Positions 1 through 6,803 of a stretch of DNA of 16,124 bases are shown in pieces. This DNA comes from Actinomycetota bacterium (GTDB taxonomy: Bacteria > Actinomycetota > Actinomycetes > S36-B12): contig JAPLBU010000448.1 of the NCBI GenBank assembly GCA_026392575.1, positions 1 through 16,124 of the forward strand. The letters run 5' to 3'. Below the pieces are notes generated by a model. That model did not search any database. It saw nothing but the letters and a program-made list of their open reading frames with translations, and had not been told where the DNA came from. The stretch's first letter is position 1; every line of letters starts with the position of its first letter. The translations under genes were made by a program, and so were the position numbers.

Positions 1-183
1 CCCGGCACCGGCGTGAAGCTTGCTCGTCGCATGGAGTCCGGCATGGTGGCCGTCAATCGTGGCCTGGCATCTGACCCCGCCGCACCGTTCGGCGGCATGA
101 AGGAGTCCGGGCTGGGTCGCGAAGGCGGCTTCGCCGGCATCCACGAGTTCCTAGAGACGCAGTACTTCGCCGTCGACCTGTAG
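1..183 (+). CDS. Succinate-semialdehyde dehydrogenase-like aldehyde dehydrogenase, C-terminal 60 residues
   Basis: The window opens inside this gene in reading frame 1 and the frame closes with TAG at 181-183. The visible residues include ESGMVAVNRGLASDPAAPFG followed by GMKESGLGREGG, the conserved C-terminal end of aldehyde dehydrogenases. The wording 'VNRGLxSDPAAPFGG' is typical of NAD(P)-dependent succinate-semialdehyde dehydrogenase (GabD group), which oxidises succinate semialdehyde to succinate in the cytoplasm. The catalytic cysteine and glutamate and the NAD-binding fold lie upstream of the window and cannot be checked. The product, succinate, is the substrate of the Sdh complex encoded further on. 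The next gene starts 42 bases later on the same strand in the same frame, with the TAG between them. Family assignment is firm; the exact substrate is an inference from the C-terminal motif only. Confidence 0.8.
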   Translation, partial: PGTGVKLARRMESGMVAVNRGLASDPAAPFGGMKESGLGREGGFAGIHEFLETQYFAVDL

Positions 184-213
184 GCCGCTGGGCGCTACTT
201 CGCGCGTGGGGGC

Positions 214-228
214 CACAATCTGCGGGTG
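214..228 (+). promoter_or_regulatory. Possible leaderless start for the MMPL gene (-10 CACAAT, GTG start)
   Basis: GTG at 226 is the only ATG, GTG or TTG codon in frame between the TAG at 181 and the start of the conserved MMPL sequence, and no Shine-Dalgarno-like AGGAG precedes it. CACAAT at 214-219 lies six bases upstream, the usual distance between a -10 box and the first transcribed base. This suggests transcription may start at the GTG itself, as is common in actinobacteria. No good -35 box is visible. The arrangement is seen; function is inferred. Confidence 0.3.
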
Positions 229-1746
229 AGCCCGTTCGAGTCGCTGGCCAGGACCGTCGTCCGCTATCGCTGGACGGTCCTGATCGGCTACCTCGTGTCC
301 CTGGCGGTGTTCGGGCTTATCGGCGCCGGAGTGTTCGGCGCCTTGGGCAGCCGCGGCTTCGATGATCCGGGCAGCGAGTCGACGAGGGCCGCGGACATCC
401 TCGTGAACACTTTCGGCTCCGATGCTCCCACTGCCGTCCTTGCCATCGAGTCGAGCGTGGATATCGCGAGTCCCGCAACGACGGCGAGTGCGAGTGCACT
501 GGCGAACGCGGTGGCCAAGGTCGACGGTGTGCGACAAGTTGTGTCCTACTGGACGTCGGGACAACCTGCACAACTGAAGAGCACGGACGGCCGGACGGGA
601 CAGGTCCTGGTCTTCACCGACAAGGGGGCGGACGCGCAGGCCCTGACGCAGACACTCATCGATCAGTTCAGCGGCGAGCAGGGCGACCTCACGGTCTACG
701 TGTACGGCTGGAATGTCGTGGGCGATGCCATCACCACGACGATCACGGGTGACCTGGCAAAGGCAGAGGGCATTGCCATCCCCATCACCGTGGTGATCCT
801 GATGTTCGTGTTCGGCTCCGTCGTTGCCGCAGGGTTGCCGTTCATGGTCGCTGGGGCGTCGATACTCGGCAGCTTCACGGTCCTGTTCCTCCTGACGAAG
901 GTGACCGACGTCTCGGTCTTCGCCCTCAATCTCGCCACCGGGCTGGGACTGGCCCTCGGGATTGACTACGCGCTGCTCATGATCAGTCGATTCCGCGAGG
1001 AACTCAAGACGGGGGCGACAAGCGACGATGCCGTCGTCACGACGATGCGCACGGCAGGCAAGACCGTGCTGGTCTCGGGAATCACCGTGGCAATCACACT
1101 GGCCTCGCTCATGGTGTTCCCGCAGTACTTCCTGAAGTCGTTCGCCTATGCCGGTGTCTCCGTCAGCCTGTTCGCCGTCCTCGGCGCACTCACCGCGCTC
1201 CCCGCAATGCTGGCGATCCTCGGTCCCAACGTGAACCGGCTCAAGGTGCGCAGGGGTGACCTGGCACCCACGGACACCGGTGCCTGGTCATCGATCGCGC
1301 GCTTCGTCATGCGCCGCCCGTGGCCGGTGATGATCGGTGCGATCGCGCTGCTCCTCGTCATGGCGTATCCCGCGCTGCAGGTGGCATTCGGCCAGGTTGA
1401 TGACCGCGCGCTGCCGCCGAGCAACCCCGCCGCCGTCGCCGGAGAGGTCCTCCGCGACCGGTTCCCCGGCCAGGAGTCCGCTCCGTATGGTGTCGTCCTC
1501 ATCAACCCAACCGGTGATGCCACAGCCATCGACGCGTACGGCAAGCAGCTTTCGATGATCCCGGATGTCGTCCGCGTCACCACCCCGACCTCGATCATCG
1601 TCGGTGGCGCTGTGGTGGCACCCAACGTCTCGCAGGAGACATGGACCACAGATGGCATGACACGGGTCACGGTGGTTGGGAACGCTCCACCGTTCTATAC
1701 TCGGGCCGTGGCGGTCGTGGATGCGCTGCGTGCCGCGCGCCGCTGA
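226..1746 (+). CDS. MMPL/RND-family membrane transporter, N-terminal two thirds (frameshifted gene)
   Basis: This reading frame encodes 506 residues of an MMPL-type transporter of the RND superfamily, proton-driven inner-membrane pumps that in actinobacteria export lipids or drugs. The order is: a first transmembrane helix at about residues 15-40; an extracellular domain at about 41-180; and a helix bundle at about 181-335 carrying GIDYALLMISRFREE, where Asp247-Tyr248 match the residues used for proton relay in this family. A seventh helix follows at about 360-390, and then the second extracellular domain begins. The frame ends at TGA 1744-1746 inside that second domain, where family members continue. 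The continuation is in frame 2 (through 2389). Removing one base from the CG-rich run 1734-1743 would join the two into one protein of 720 residues, a normal family length. The substrate is unknown, and no partner genes suggest one. Confidence 0.85.
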   Translation: MSPFESLARTVVRYRWTVLIGYLVSLAVFGLIGAGVFGALGSRGFDDPGSESTRAADILVNTFGSDAPTAVLAIESSVDIASPATTASASALANAVAKVDGVRQVVSYWTSGQPAQLKSTDGRTGQVLVFTDKGADAQALTQTLIDQFSGEQGDLTVYVYGWNVVGDAITTTITGDLAKAEGIAIPITVVILMFVFGSVVAAGLPFMVAGASILGSFTVLFLLTKVTDVSVFALNLATGLGLALGIDYALLMISRFREELKTGATSDDAVVTTMRTAGKTVLVSGITVAITLASLMVFPQYFLKSFAYAGVSVSLFAVLGALTALPAMLAILGPNVNRLKVRRGDLAPTDTGAWSSIARFVMRRPWPVMIGAIALLLVMAYPALQVAFGQVDDRALPPSNPAAVAGEVLRDRFPGQESAPYGVVLINPTGDATAIDAYGKQLSMIPDVVRVTTPTSIIVGGAVVAPNVSQETWTTDGMTRVTVVGNAPPFYTRAVAVVDALRAARR

Positions 1747-2389
1747 GGTGATCGTCGGTGGTCAGGGGGCGGCCTACGCCGACTCCAACTCGGGGATCCT
1801 CGGAAGGGTGTGGATCGTCGCCCTGTGGATTGCGATCACGACGCTCATTGTGCTGTTCCTCTTCACCGGCAGTGTCCTGCTGCCTGTCAAGGCGCTCATT
1901 CTCAACGTGCTGAGCCTCGCCGCGACTCTGGGCGCGCTGGTCTGGGTATTCCAGGGCGGGCACCTGACGTGGCTGGTCGGCGACTACACGAACACGAACA
2001 CCGTCGACATCTCCAGCATCGCTCTGATCGCCGTCGTGGCTTTCGCGCTGTCCATGGACTACGAACTGTTCATGCTCTCGCGGATCAAGGAGGAGCACGA
2101 TGCCGGTCGAAGCACCGCGGATGCCGTCGCTTTCGGCCTTCAGCGCACGGGACGGATCGTCACGGCGGCCGCACTGCTGATCGCCATCGTGTTCGCATCG
2201 TTCCTGTCGAGCGGCGTGACGAACATCAAGCAGCTCGGCTTCGGTGTGACGGTAGCGATCGTCCTCGATGCCACAGTCGTCCGCGCCATCCTCGTGCCGG
2301 CATTCATGCGCATCGCTGGCAAGGCGAATTGGTGGGCTCCGCCGCCGCTGCGTCGGCTGCATGATCGCATCGGCCTGCGCGACGGCTGA
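1721..2389 (+). CDS. MMPL/RND-family membrane transporter, C-terminal third (frameshifted gene)
   Basis: This is the missing C-terminal part of the MMPL transporter, in frame 2. Homologous sequence begins at about 1735 with AEVIVGGQGAAYADS, the end of the second extracellular domain. A second helix bundle follows, containing FALSMDYELFMLSRIKEEHD, the counterpart of the GIDYALLMISRF motif in the first half and again holding the Asp-Tyr pair. TGA at 2387-2389 closes the gene after a short basic tail. ATG at 1721 could start an independent product, but it would begin with a few residues unrelated to the family and have no clear ribosome binding site. I therefore read this as the 3' part of a broken or mis-sequenced gene rather than a separate gene. 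The half-transporter alone would lack the first helix bundle and is not expected to work. Confidence 0.8.
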   Translation: MRCVPRAAEVIVGGQGAAYADSNSGILGRVWIVALWIAITTLIVLFLFTGSVLLPVKALILNVLSLAATLGALVWVFQGGHLTWLVGDYTNTNTVDISSIALIAVVAFALSMDYELFMLSRIKEEHDAGRSTADAVAFGLQRTGRIVTAAALLIAIVFASFLSSGVTNIKQLGFGVTVAIVLDATVVRAILVPAFMRIAGKANWWAPPPLRRLHDRIGLRDG

Positions 2390-2480
2390 TCCGCCCGTCG
2401 CTCAACACGTGAGGGGAGGTCCCATCCGCCTGACCAGCGGAACGCCGCCAAGGAGGTCGACAGCACCTCGGGTGGACACG
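2390..2480. other. Convergent gap between MMPL gene and membrane-protein gene
   Basis: These 91 bases separate two converging genes. Two weak inverted repeats are visible: TCCGC 2425-2429 with GCGGA 2437-2441 (7-base loop), and CACC 2464-2467 with GGTG 2471-2474. Neither has a T-run, so I do not call a terminator. Nothing else is seen. Confidence 0.4.
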
Positions 2481-3278
2481 CTACGGCTCGGCGTACAGCA
2501 CGCCGTTCTCGGTGATGTCTGCCCGCTCGACGCGCGTCCATGTCAGCATCGCCGCGACCAGGGCCAGCGCAGTTGCGCCCGCAACGGCCCACACGACCGT
2601 GGTGTGGAGGATCAGGAGCGCGAACACAAGGCAGTACGTCAGGTAGATGGGCAGGCTCTTGACCATGCCGCCCATCACGGAGTTTGCGTTGCGCACCCCG
2701 GAGCGATGGGCGATGAACAGAGCGATGGTGGTGCTCATGGTCGGGAACGCGCCGATGGCACCCGCGAGGCCGGGTCCGGAGTACTGGTTGGCCACGGTGA
2801 TGAACGCGACGACGAGGGCCGCCGAGCCCAGGGACAGCACCCGCTGCATGCGCGTGGGGGCCTCACCGGTGCGGATGGCGCGCGGCTGGCGGGCCATGTA
2901 GAGCCCACCCAGGAAGATGGCCAGCACGCCGATGACGATGCGGGCCACCTCGGGGACCGGAATGACGGATACCGACGCAGCCACGTAGACGAGAGTCGCC
3001 AGCAGGAACCCGCGCACGGCCCCCAACCGCGTTGTCAGACACACGAAGGCGATGGCGTAGGCGGCCATCGGAGCCACGTGTCCCGCGGCGCTCAGTGCGA
3101 TGAGTGAGGCGTCGGTGTGGTTCTGCGTCACGGCGATGGTGGCTGAGGCGACGCCGAACGCGATGGGCAGTGCGGCGACCCAGCCAGCCGCGGCGGCGCC
3201 AATACGTGCTTCCATCCGCTGAGCCAGGAGCATCGTCAGCACGGCGATGGGGACGCCGATGAACTCCACGGGCCACAT
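2481..3278 (-). CDS. Integral membrane protein of unknown function, 265 residues, two similar halves
   Basis: The protein is almost entirely hydrophobic, with about eight or nine predicted helices at roughly residues 3-20, 29-50, 57-81, 88-108, 111-129, 149-166, 171-191, 205-224 and 226-246. I recognise the general pattern of actinobacterial membrane proteins annotated only as hypothetical, and no function can be given. Residues 31-81, containing AGWVAALPIAFG, and 171-223, containing AGAIGAFPTMST, share a Gly-Ala-rich start, a proline near position 8 and a similar hydrophobic pattern. This suggests an internal duplication. There are no catalytic or metal-binding motifs. The start is ATG at 3278-3276, with a weak AGGA upstream. 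The gene lies 97 bases downstream of sdhB on the same strand, so it may be read through from the sdh operon. A link to succinate metabolism is not shown. Confidence 0.75.
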   Translation of the reverse strand: MWPVEFIGVPIAVLTMLLAQRMEARIGAAAAGWVAALPIAFGVASATIAVTQNHTDASLIALSAAGHVAPMAAYAIAFVCLTTRLGAVRGFLLATLVYVAASVSVIPVPEVARIVIGVLAIFLGGLYMARQPRAIRTGEAPTRMQRVLSLGSAALVVAFITVANQYSGPGLAGAIGAFPTMSTTIALFIAHRSGVRNANSVMGGMVKSLPIYLTYCLVFALLILHTTVVWAVAGATALALVAAMLTWTRVERADITENGVLYAEP

Positions 3279-3302
3279 GATGTCCTACGCCTTCGACAGC
3301 CC

Positions 3303-3375
3303 TGGGACCCGTTCCCACTTGTCCGACGTTTCCCCCCACCTGCAGCCCTAGTGGACGAGTGGGTTGGGGGTGGGA
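3303..3375 (-). terminator. Weak hairpins in the sdhB to membrane-protein gap
   Basis: The 97-base gap downstream of sdhB has TGGGA 3303-3307 and TCCCA 3313-3317, a perfect 5-bp stem with a 5-base loop. It also has CCCAC 3335-3339 that can pair with GTGGG 3359-3363 across 19 bases. No U-run follows either on the minus-strand transcript, so termination would be partial at best. This is a low-confidence suggestion for reduced read-through into the membrane-protein gene. Confidence 0.25.
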
Positions 3376-3966
3376 TCAGACGCGGCGGAAGATCAGGGCC
3401 CGCTTGACCTCTTGGATCGCCTTGGTGACCTCGATGCCGCGTGGGCAGGCATCGGTGCAGTTGAAGGTCGTGCGGCAGCGCCACACGCCTTCCTTGGCAT
3501 TGAGGATCTCCAGTCGCTGCTCGGAACCCGCATCGCGACTATCGAAGATGAACCGGTTCGCGGCCACGATCGCGGCCGGGCCGAAGTACTGGTCGTCGGT
3601 CCAGTAGACCGGGCACGACGTCGTGCAGCAGGCGCACAGGATGCACTTGGTGGTGTCGTCGAACCGGGCCCGCTCCTCTGCTGACTGCAGCCGATCCTTG
3701 CTGGGCTCATGACCCGCAGGGATCAGGAACGGCAGGACCGAGCGGTACGCGGCAAAGAATGGATCCATGTCGACGACAAGGTCCTTCTCCAGGGGGAGGC
3801 CCTTGATCGCCTCGACCGTGATCGGCTTGCTGATGTCGAGGTCCTTGACGAGGCTCTTGCAAGCCAATCGGTTGCGACCGTTGATGCGCATGGCATCCGA
3901 GCCGCAGATACCGTGGCCGCACGAGCGGCGGAAGGTCAGCGTGCCGTCGATCTCGCCCTTGATCTT
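3376..3966 (-). CDS. sdhB: Succinate dehydrogenase iron-sulfur subunit SdhB, main part (gene frameshifted near its 5' end)
   Basis: SdhB carries electrons from the flavin subunit to quinone through [2Fe-2S], [4Fe-4S] and [3Fe-4S] clusters at the cytoplasmic face of the membrane. In this frame the SdhB sequence begins at about 3966 with KIKGEIDGTLTFRRSCGHGI. It then shows the [2Fe-2S] cysteines (SCGHGICGSDAM and NRLAC) and the C-terminal cluster motifs KCILCACCTTSCPVYW and CRTTFNCTDACPRG, ending at TGA 3378-3376. The natural start codon is in a different frame at 4060, and no ATG, GTG or TTG lies in this frame between the upstream TGA and Met at 3891. Adding the 32-residue N-terminal fragment gives 228 residues, against about 245-260 in the family, so about 21-25 residues are missing at the junction. 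A product starting at 3891 would lack the [2Fe-2S] loop and should not function. Confidence 0.9.
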   Translation of the reverse strand, partial: KIKGEIDGTLTFRRSCGHGICGSDAMRINGRNRLACKSLVKDLDISKPITVEAIKGLPLEKDLVVDMDPFFAAYRSVLPFLIPAGHEPSKDRLQSAEERARFDDTTKCILCACCTTSCPVYWTDDQYFGPAAIVAANRFIFDSRDAGSEQRLEILNAKEGVWRCRTTFNCTDACPRGIEVTKAIQEVKRALIFRRV

Positions 3967-4060
3967 CCTCGTCGAGCTCGGGCTGGAAGCGTCGGATGCG
4001 GAAGGTGACGTCCGACGTCACCGGCGCGGCGAAGGCGGGGGCCTCGACTGTTGCAGTCAT
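3965..4060 (-). pseudogene. sdhB: 5' fragment of sdhB (32 codons before the deletion/frameshift)
   Basis: ATG at 4060-4058 overlaps the sdhA stop by one base (TGATG), the expected coupled start of sdhB. The first 32 residues end in TFRIRRFQPELDEE, which matches the start of actinobacterial SdhB (a 'TFRIRRFxPE' strand). After the GAA codon at 3967-3965 this frame becomes unrelated sequence. The SdhB sequence resumes in another frame with AAG at 3966-3964. The segment normally between them (the strand and the 'DRVLDALH' helix of the ferredoxin-like domain) is absent. The missing length must be 2 more than a multiple of 3, for example about 65 or 68 bases. Confidence 0.8.
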
Positions 4061-5814
4061 CAGTACTTACGCTCCATTGGCTGGTATCGGGTAATGACGA
4101 CGGGCTTGTAGTCGAGTTCGACGTACTCGCGGCCACCCTCATCCGTGCGACGGTAGGCCATCGTGTGGCGCATGAAGTTGACGTCGTCGCGCGTCGGGTA
4201 GTCCTCGCGGGCGTGGCCGCCGCGCGACTCCTTGCGCTCCAGGGCGCCGATGACGACCAACTCGGCCAGGTCGAGCAGGAAGCCGAGCTCGATGGCCTCG
4301 AGGAGATCGGTGTTGTAGCGAACACCCTTGTCCTGGATGGACACGTTCTTGTAGCGCCGCTTGAGCTCCTGGACGTCGTCGAGGGCCTGCTTCAGAGTGG
4401 CCTCCGTGCGGTAGACCTGCGCGTTCATGTCCATCGTCTCCTGCATCTCGCGACGCAGGACGGCAACGCGCTCGCTGCCGGTGCTCGACCGGAGCTGCTC
4501 GACAAGGGTGATCGTGTAGCCCTGTGAGTCCTCAGGCAGTTCGACGTGGTTGACCGTGTTGGCGTACTCGGCAGCCGCGATGCCAGCGCGACGGCCGAAC
4601 ACGTTGATGTCGAGCAGGGAGTTCGTGCCGAGTCGATTCGATCCGTGGACCGAGACGCAGGCGCACTCGCCAGCGGCGTAGAGGCCTGGGATCACGTGCT
4701 CGTTGTCGCGCAGGACCTGCGTCTGGACGTTGGTGGGGATGCCGCCCATCGCGTAGTGGGCGGTCGGGAAGACGGGGACCAACTCCGTCACGGGGTCGAC
4801 GCCGAGGTAGGTGCGGGAGAACTCGGTGATGTCGGGCAGCTTGGCCTCGATCTGCTCCTTGGGCAGGTGTGTGAGGTCGAGGTAGACGTAGTCCTTGTTG
4901 GGACCGGCGCCGCGGCCCTCGCGAACCTCGAGGACCATCGACCGCGAAACCATGTCGCGGGGGGCGAGGTCCTTGATGGTGGGGGCGTACCGCTCCATGA
5001 AGCGCTCGCCCGACGCGTTGCGCAGGATGCCGCCCTCGCCGCGGGCGCCCTCGGTGAGCAGCACCCCGAGTCCGGCCAGGCCGGTGGGATGGAACTGGTA
5101 GAACTCCATGTCCTCGAGCGGGATGCCCTTGCGGTAGACGATCCCCATGCCGTCACCCGTGAGGGTGTGTGCGTTGGAGGTGGTCTTCCAGACCTTGCCG
5201 AAGCCACCCGTCGCGAAGATCACCGACTTGGCGCGGAACAGGTGGATCTCGCCGGTCGCGAGTTCGTAGGCAACGACACCGGACGTGACCTGCTCGCCGT
5301 CGACGTCGGTCATCAGCAGGTCGAGGACGTAGAACTCGTTGTAGAACTCGACGTCCTGCTTGATGCAGTTCTGGTAGAGCGTCTGGAGGATCATGTGTCC
5401 GGTGCGGTCGGCCGCGTAGCAAGCCCGGCGAACGGCAGCCTCGCCGTGGTTGCGGGTGTGACCGCCGAAGCGACGCTGGTCGATGCGGCCCTCGGGCGTG
5501 CGGTTGAAGGGCAGGCCCATCTTCTCCAGGTCGAGGACGGCGTCGATCGCCTCCTTGCACATGATCTCGGCAGCGTCCTGATCGACGAGGTAGTCGCCGC
5601 CCTTGACGGTGTCGAAGGTGTGCCACTCCCAGTTGTCTTCCTCGACATTGGCGAGGGCGGCGCACATGCCGCCCTGAGCCGCGCCCGTGTGCGAGCGGGT
5701 CGGGTAGAGCTTGGTGAGCACGGCGGTGTGGGCGCGCGTGCTGGACTCGAGTGCGGCCCGCATCCCGGCGCCGCCGGCGCCGACGATGACCACGTCGAAG
5801 GAATGGGTCTGCAT
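4060..5814 (-). CDS. sdhA: Succinate dehydrogenase flavoprotein subunit SdhA
   Basis: This is the catalytic subunit of respiratory complex II: it oxidises succinate to fumarate with covalently bound FAD, on the cytoplasmic side. The 584 residues are a full-length match. GAGGAG at 12-17 is the dinucleotide-binding loop. SHTGAAQGG holds His42, the expected FAD attachment residue. FHPTG and the active-site stretch [12 protein letters not shown], then ERFMERYAP and [10 protein letters not shown], carry the conserved substrate-binding arginines. [10 protein letters not shown] and [12 protein letters not shown] complete the active site and FAD pocket. ATG at 5814 is chosen because GGGAGA lies just upstream and [12 protein letters not shown] is the usual family start; the open frame upstream of it overlaps sdhD. 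It lies 22 bases after sdhD, and its TGA overlaps the sdhB ATG by one base. I see nothing unusual. Confidence 0.97.
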   Translation of the reverse strand: MQTHSFDVVIVGAGGAGMRAALESSTRAHTAVLTKLYPTRSHTGAAQGGMCAALANVEEDNWEWHTFDTVKGGDYLVDQDAAEIMCKEAIDAVLDLEKMGLPFNRTPEGRIDQRRFGGHTRNHGEAAVRRACYAADRTGHMILQTLYQNCIKQDVEFYNEFYVLDLLMTDVDGEQVTSGVVAYELATGEIHLFRAKSVIFATGGFGKVWKTTSNAHTLTGDGMGIVYRKGIPLEDMEFYQFHPTGLAGLGVLLTEGARGEGGILRNASGERFMERYAPTIKDLAPRDMVSRSMVLEVREGRGAGPNKDYVYLDLTHLPKEQIEAKLPDITEFSRTYLGVDPVTELVPVFPTAHYAMGGIPTNVQTQVLRDNEHVIPGLYAAGECACVSVHGSNRLGTNSLLDINVFGRRAGIAAAEYANTVNHVELPEDSQGYTITLVEQLRSSTGSERVAVLRREMQETMDMNAQVYRTEATLKQALDDVQELKRRYKNVSIQDKGVRYNTDLLEAIELGFLLDLAELVVIGALERKESRGGHAREDYPTRDDVNFMRHTMAYRRTDEGGREYVELDYKPVVITRYQPMERKY

Positions 5815-5836
5815 GGAGTGCGTCTCCCGGTGCTTG

Positions 5837-6259
5837 TTAGCCGATGTTCGGGTCGAAGGTGAAGATGACGAGCGTCCCGAGCAGCACGGTGAACCCGGAT
5901 GCCACGTAGAGCAGCATCTTGAGCCAGAGGCGTGTCTGGTCGCGCTCGGCGTAGTCGTTGATGATCGTGCGCATGCCATTGGTGCCGTGGATCATCGCCA
6001 GCCAGAGCATGAGCAGATCCCACGTCTGCCAGAACGGACTGCTCCAGCGGCCGGCGACGAAGGCGAAGTTGATGCGCTGCACGCCGCCGTCGAGGACGTT
6101 CATGATGAACAGGTGCCCGAGCACGAGGAAGATGAGGACGACACCCGAGATGCGCATGAAGAGCCAGGAGTACAGCTCGACGTTGCTGCGCTGCGAACTG
6201 CGCTGAGGCGTGCGGGGAGCGGGGATGCTCACCGGGCCGGGCTGGGCTGGGGCGCTCAT
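5837..6259 (-). CDS. sdhD: Succinate dehydrogenase membrane anchor subunit SdhD
   Basis: This 140-residue membrane anchor holds the SdhA-SdhB dimer on the membrane and shapes the quinone site together with SdhC. It has a proline-rich cytoplasmic N-terminus (about residues 1-28) and three helices at about 36-56, 78-97 and 113-134. His49 in VLGHLF and His91 in IHGTNGMR are placed where family members bind haem b; the assignment of the ligand is inferred. The start ATG 6259-6257 overlaps the sdhC stop in an ATGA arrangement, so translation is probably coupled. The order sdhC-sdhD-sdhA-sdhB and the short gap to sdhA support one operon. Confidence 0.92.
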   Translation of the reverse strand: MSAPAQPGPVSIPAPRTPQRSSQRSNVELYSWLFMRISGVVLIFLVLGHLFIMNVLDGGVQRINFAFVAGRWSSPFWQTWDLLMLWLAMIHGTNGMRTIINDYAERDQTRLWLKMLLYVASGFTVLLGTLVIFTFDPNIG

Positions 6260-6651
6260 GAGGTGCTCCCGAACATGGCCTCGAAGGTGTGCTTCAGCAT
6301 GAAGAACGCACCTGGCACCATGAGGACGATCCAGACGGTGGCGATCGCCCAGGTCATCTGGCGCTGGTAGCGGGGACCCTTGGCCCAGAAGTCGATCAGG
6401 ACGATCCGCAGGCCATTGAGCGCGTGGTAGAGCACTGCGCCGACGAGGCCGACCTCAAGCAGGTTGACGATCGGCGTCTTGTAGGAGGCGATGACCAGGT
6501 CGTACGACTCGGGGGACACGCGCACAAGGGCGGTGTCGAGGACGTGGACCAGGAGGAAGAAGAAGACGGAGACGCCGGTGATGCGGTGCAGGACCCAGGT
6601 CCACATGCCGTCGCCACCGCGATAGAGCGTCCCGACAGGCAGACTGACCAC
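6256..6651 (-). CDS. sdhC: Succinate dehydrogenase cytochrome b556 subunit SdhC
   Basis: This is the first gene of the sdh operon and encodes 131 residues with three helices at about 24-43, 62-84 and 100-119. The SdhC hallmarks are present: HRITGVSVFFFLLVHVLD at residues 22-39 and YHALNGLR at 75-82, where His76 is the likely haem b ligand. The start is GTG at 6651-6649, with GAGGAGG a few bases upstream on the minus strand, a strong ribosome binding site. The opening residues SLPVGTLYRGGDGMWTWVLH fit the family. A hairpin at 6673-6697 lies in its leader. Its stop overlaps the sdhD start by four bases. Confidence 0.94.
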   Translation of the reverse strand: MVSLPVGTLYRGGDGMWTWVLHRITGVSVFFFLLVHVLDTALVRVSPESYDLVIASYKTPIVNLLEVGLVGAVLYHALNGLRIVLIDFWAKGPRYQRQMTWAIATVWIVLMVPGAFFMLKHTFEAMFGSTS

Positions 6652-6672
6652 GGGCCCTCCTCGGGGGTAACT

Positions 6673-6697
6673 CCGGACGGCGAGGGTTCGCGTCCGG
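6673..6697 (-). promoter_or_regulatory. Hairpin in the sdhC leader
   Basis: CCGGACG at 6673-6679 is the exact reverse complement of CGTCCGG at 6691-6697. Inside, CGA 6681-6683 pairs with TCG 6688-6690, leaving one bulged base (6680) and a four-base loop. The result is a nearly continuous 10-bp stem ending 22 bases upstream of the sdhC start. It could be a leader RNA structure or an operator. No T-run follows in the direction of sdh transcription, so it is not a classic attenuator. Pairing is seen; role is inferred. Confidence 0.45.
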
Positions 6698-6730
6698 GTG
6701 CTGTAGCAAACAGTACCGAGGTGTGGCCGA

Positions 6731-6744
6731 CCCGTCGCGACGGG
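6731..6744. promoter_or_regulatory. Perfect 14-bp palindrome in the sdhC/mutase divergent promoter region
   Basis: CCCGTCGCGACGGG at 6731-6744 is a perfect palindrome in the gap between the divergent sdhC and mutase genes. The half-site CCGTCGC (6732-6738) recurs at 6752-6758, 20 bases or about two helical turns away. It overlaps the possible -35 box of the mutase promoter. This is the expected geometry for a dimeric repressor controlling one or both operons. No regulator gene lies in the window and I do not recognise the consensus. Confidence 0.4.
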
Positions 6745-6766
6745 ATCAGGGCCGTCGCCCTATGTT
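6737..6766 (+). promoter_or_regulatory. Possible promoter of the mutase-mtnA-mtnP operon
   Basis: TATGTT at 6761-6766 fits an actinobacterial -10 box. GCGACG at 6737-6742 could be a weak -35 (three of six positions match TTGACA) at 18-base spacing. The predicted start would be near 6773, about 30 bases before the ATG. The -35 lies inside the 14-bp palindrome, and the -10 end touches the next inverted repeat. Inferred from sequence pattern only. Confidence 0.35.
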
Positions 6767-6783
6767 GTGAGTCACATGAGTCA
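6766..6783. promoter_or_regulatory. Inverted repeat TGTGA-G-TCACA and TGAGTCA direct repeats at the mutase transcription start
   Basis: TGTGAGTCACA at 6766-6776 is a perfect inverted repeat around one central base. TGAGTCA at 6768-6774 is repeated at 6777-6783, a nine-base period. The half-site looks like the CRP/GlxR half-site TGTGA, but the spacing of one base instead of six does not fit that family. A repressor bound here would cover the predicted transcription start. Confidence 0.35.
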
Positions 6784-6803
6784 GTGCGCTTCCGGAGGAT
6801 GAG

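Noticed and set aside
1734..1746. Programmed ribosomal frameshift in the MMPL gene
   Set aside because: I see no slippery heptamer, no rare codon and no clear downstream structure, and the MMPL family is not known to use recoding. Simple indel preferred.
1676..2389. The frame-2 MMPL segment as an independent gene starting at 1676
   Set aside because: The first roughly 20 residues are unrelated to MMPL proteins and only overlap frame 1; homology begins at about 1735, exactly where frame 1 fails.
2268..3107. 279-codon plus-strand frame across the MMPL end and the membrane-protein gene
   Set aside because: Overlaps two convincing genes, and its translation is a low-complexity Gly/Arg/Asp/His-rich sequence.
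4546..5862. 438-codon open frame antisense to sdhA
   Set aside because: It lies entirely opposite the highly conserved sdhA, encodes a low-complexity Val/Glu/Gly/Asp-rich product with no recognisable domain, and is the usual by-product of G/C-ending codons.
6766..6776. TGTGAGTCACA as a CRP/GlxR site
   Set aside because: CRP-type sites have TGTGA-N6-TCACA; here only one base separates the half-sites, so that family is not expected to bind. Kept only as an unnamed inverted repeat.
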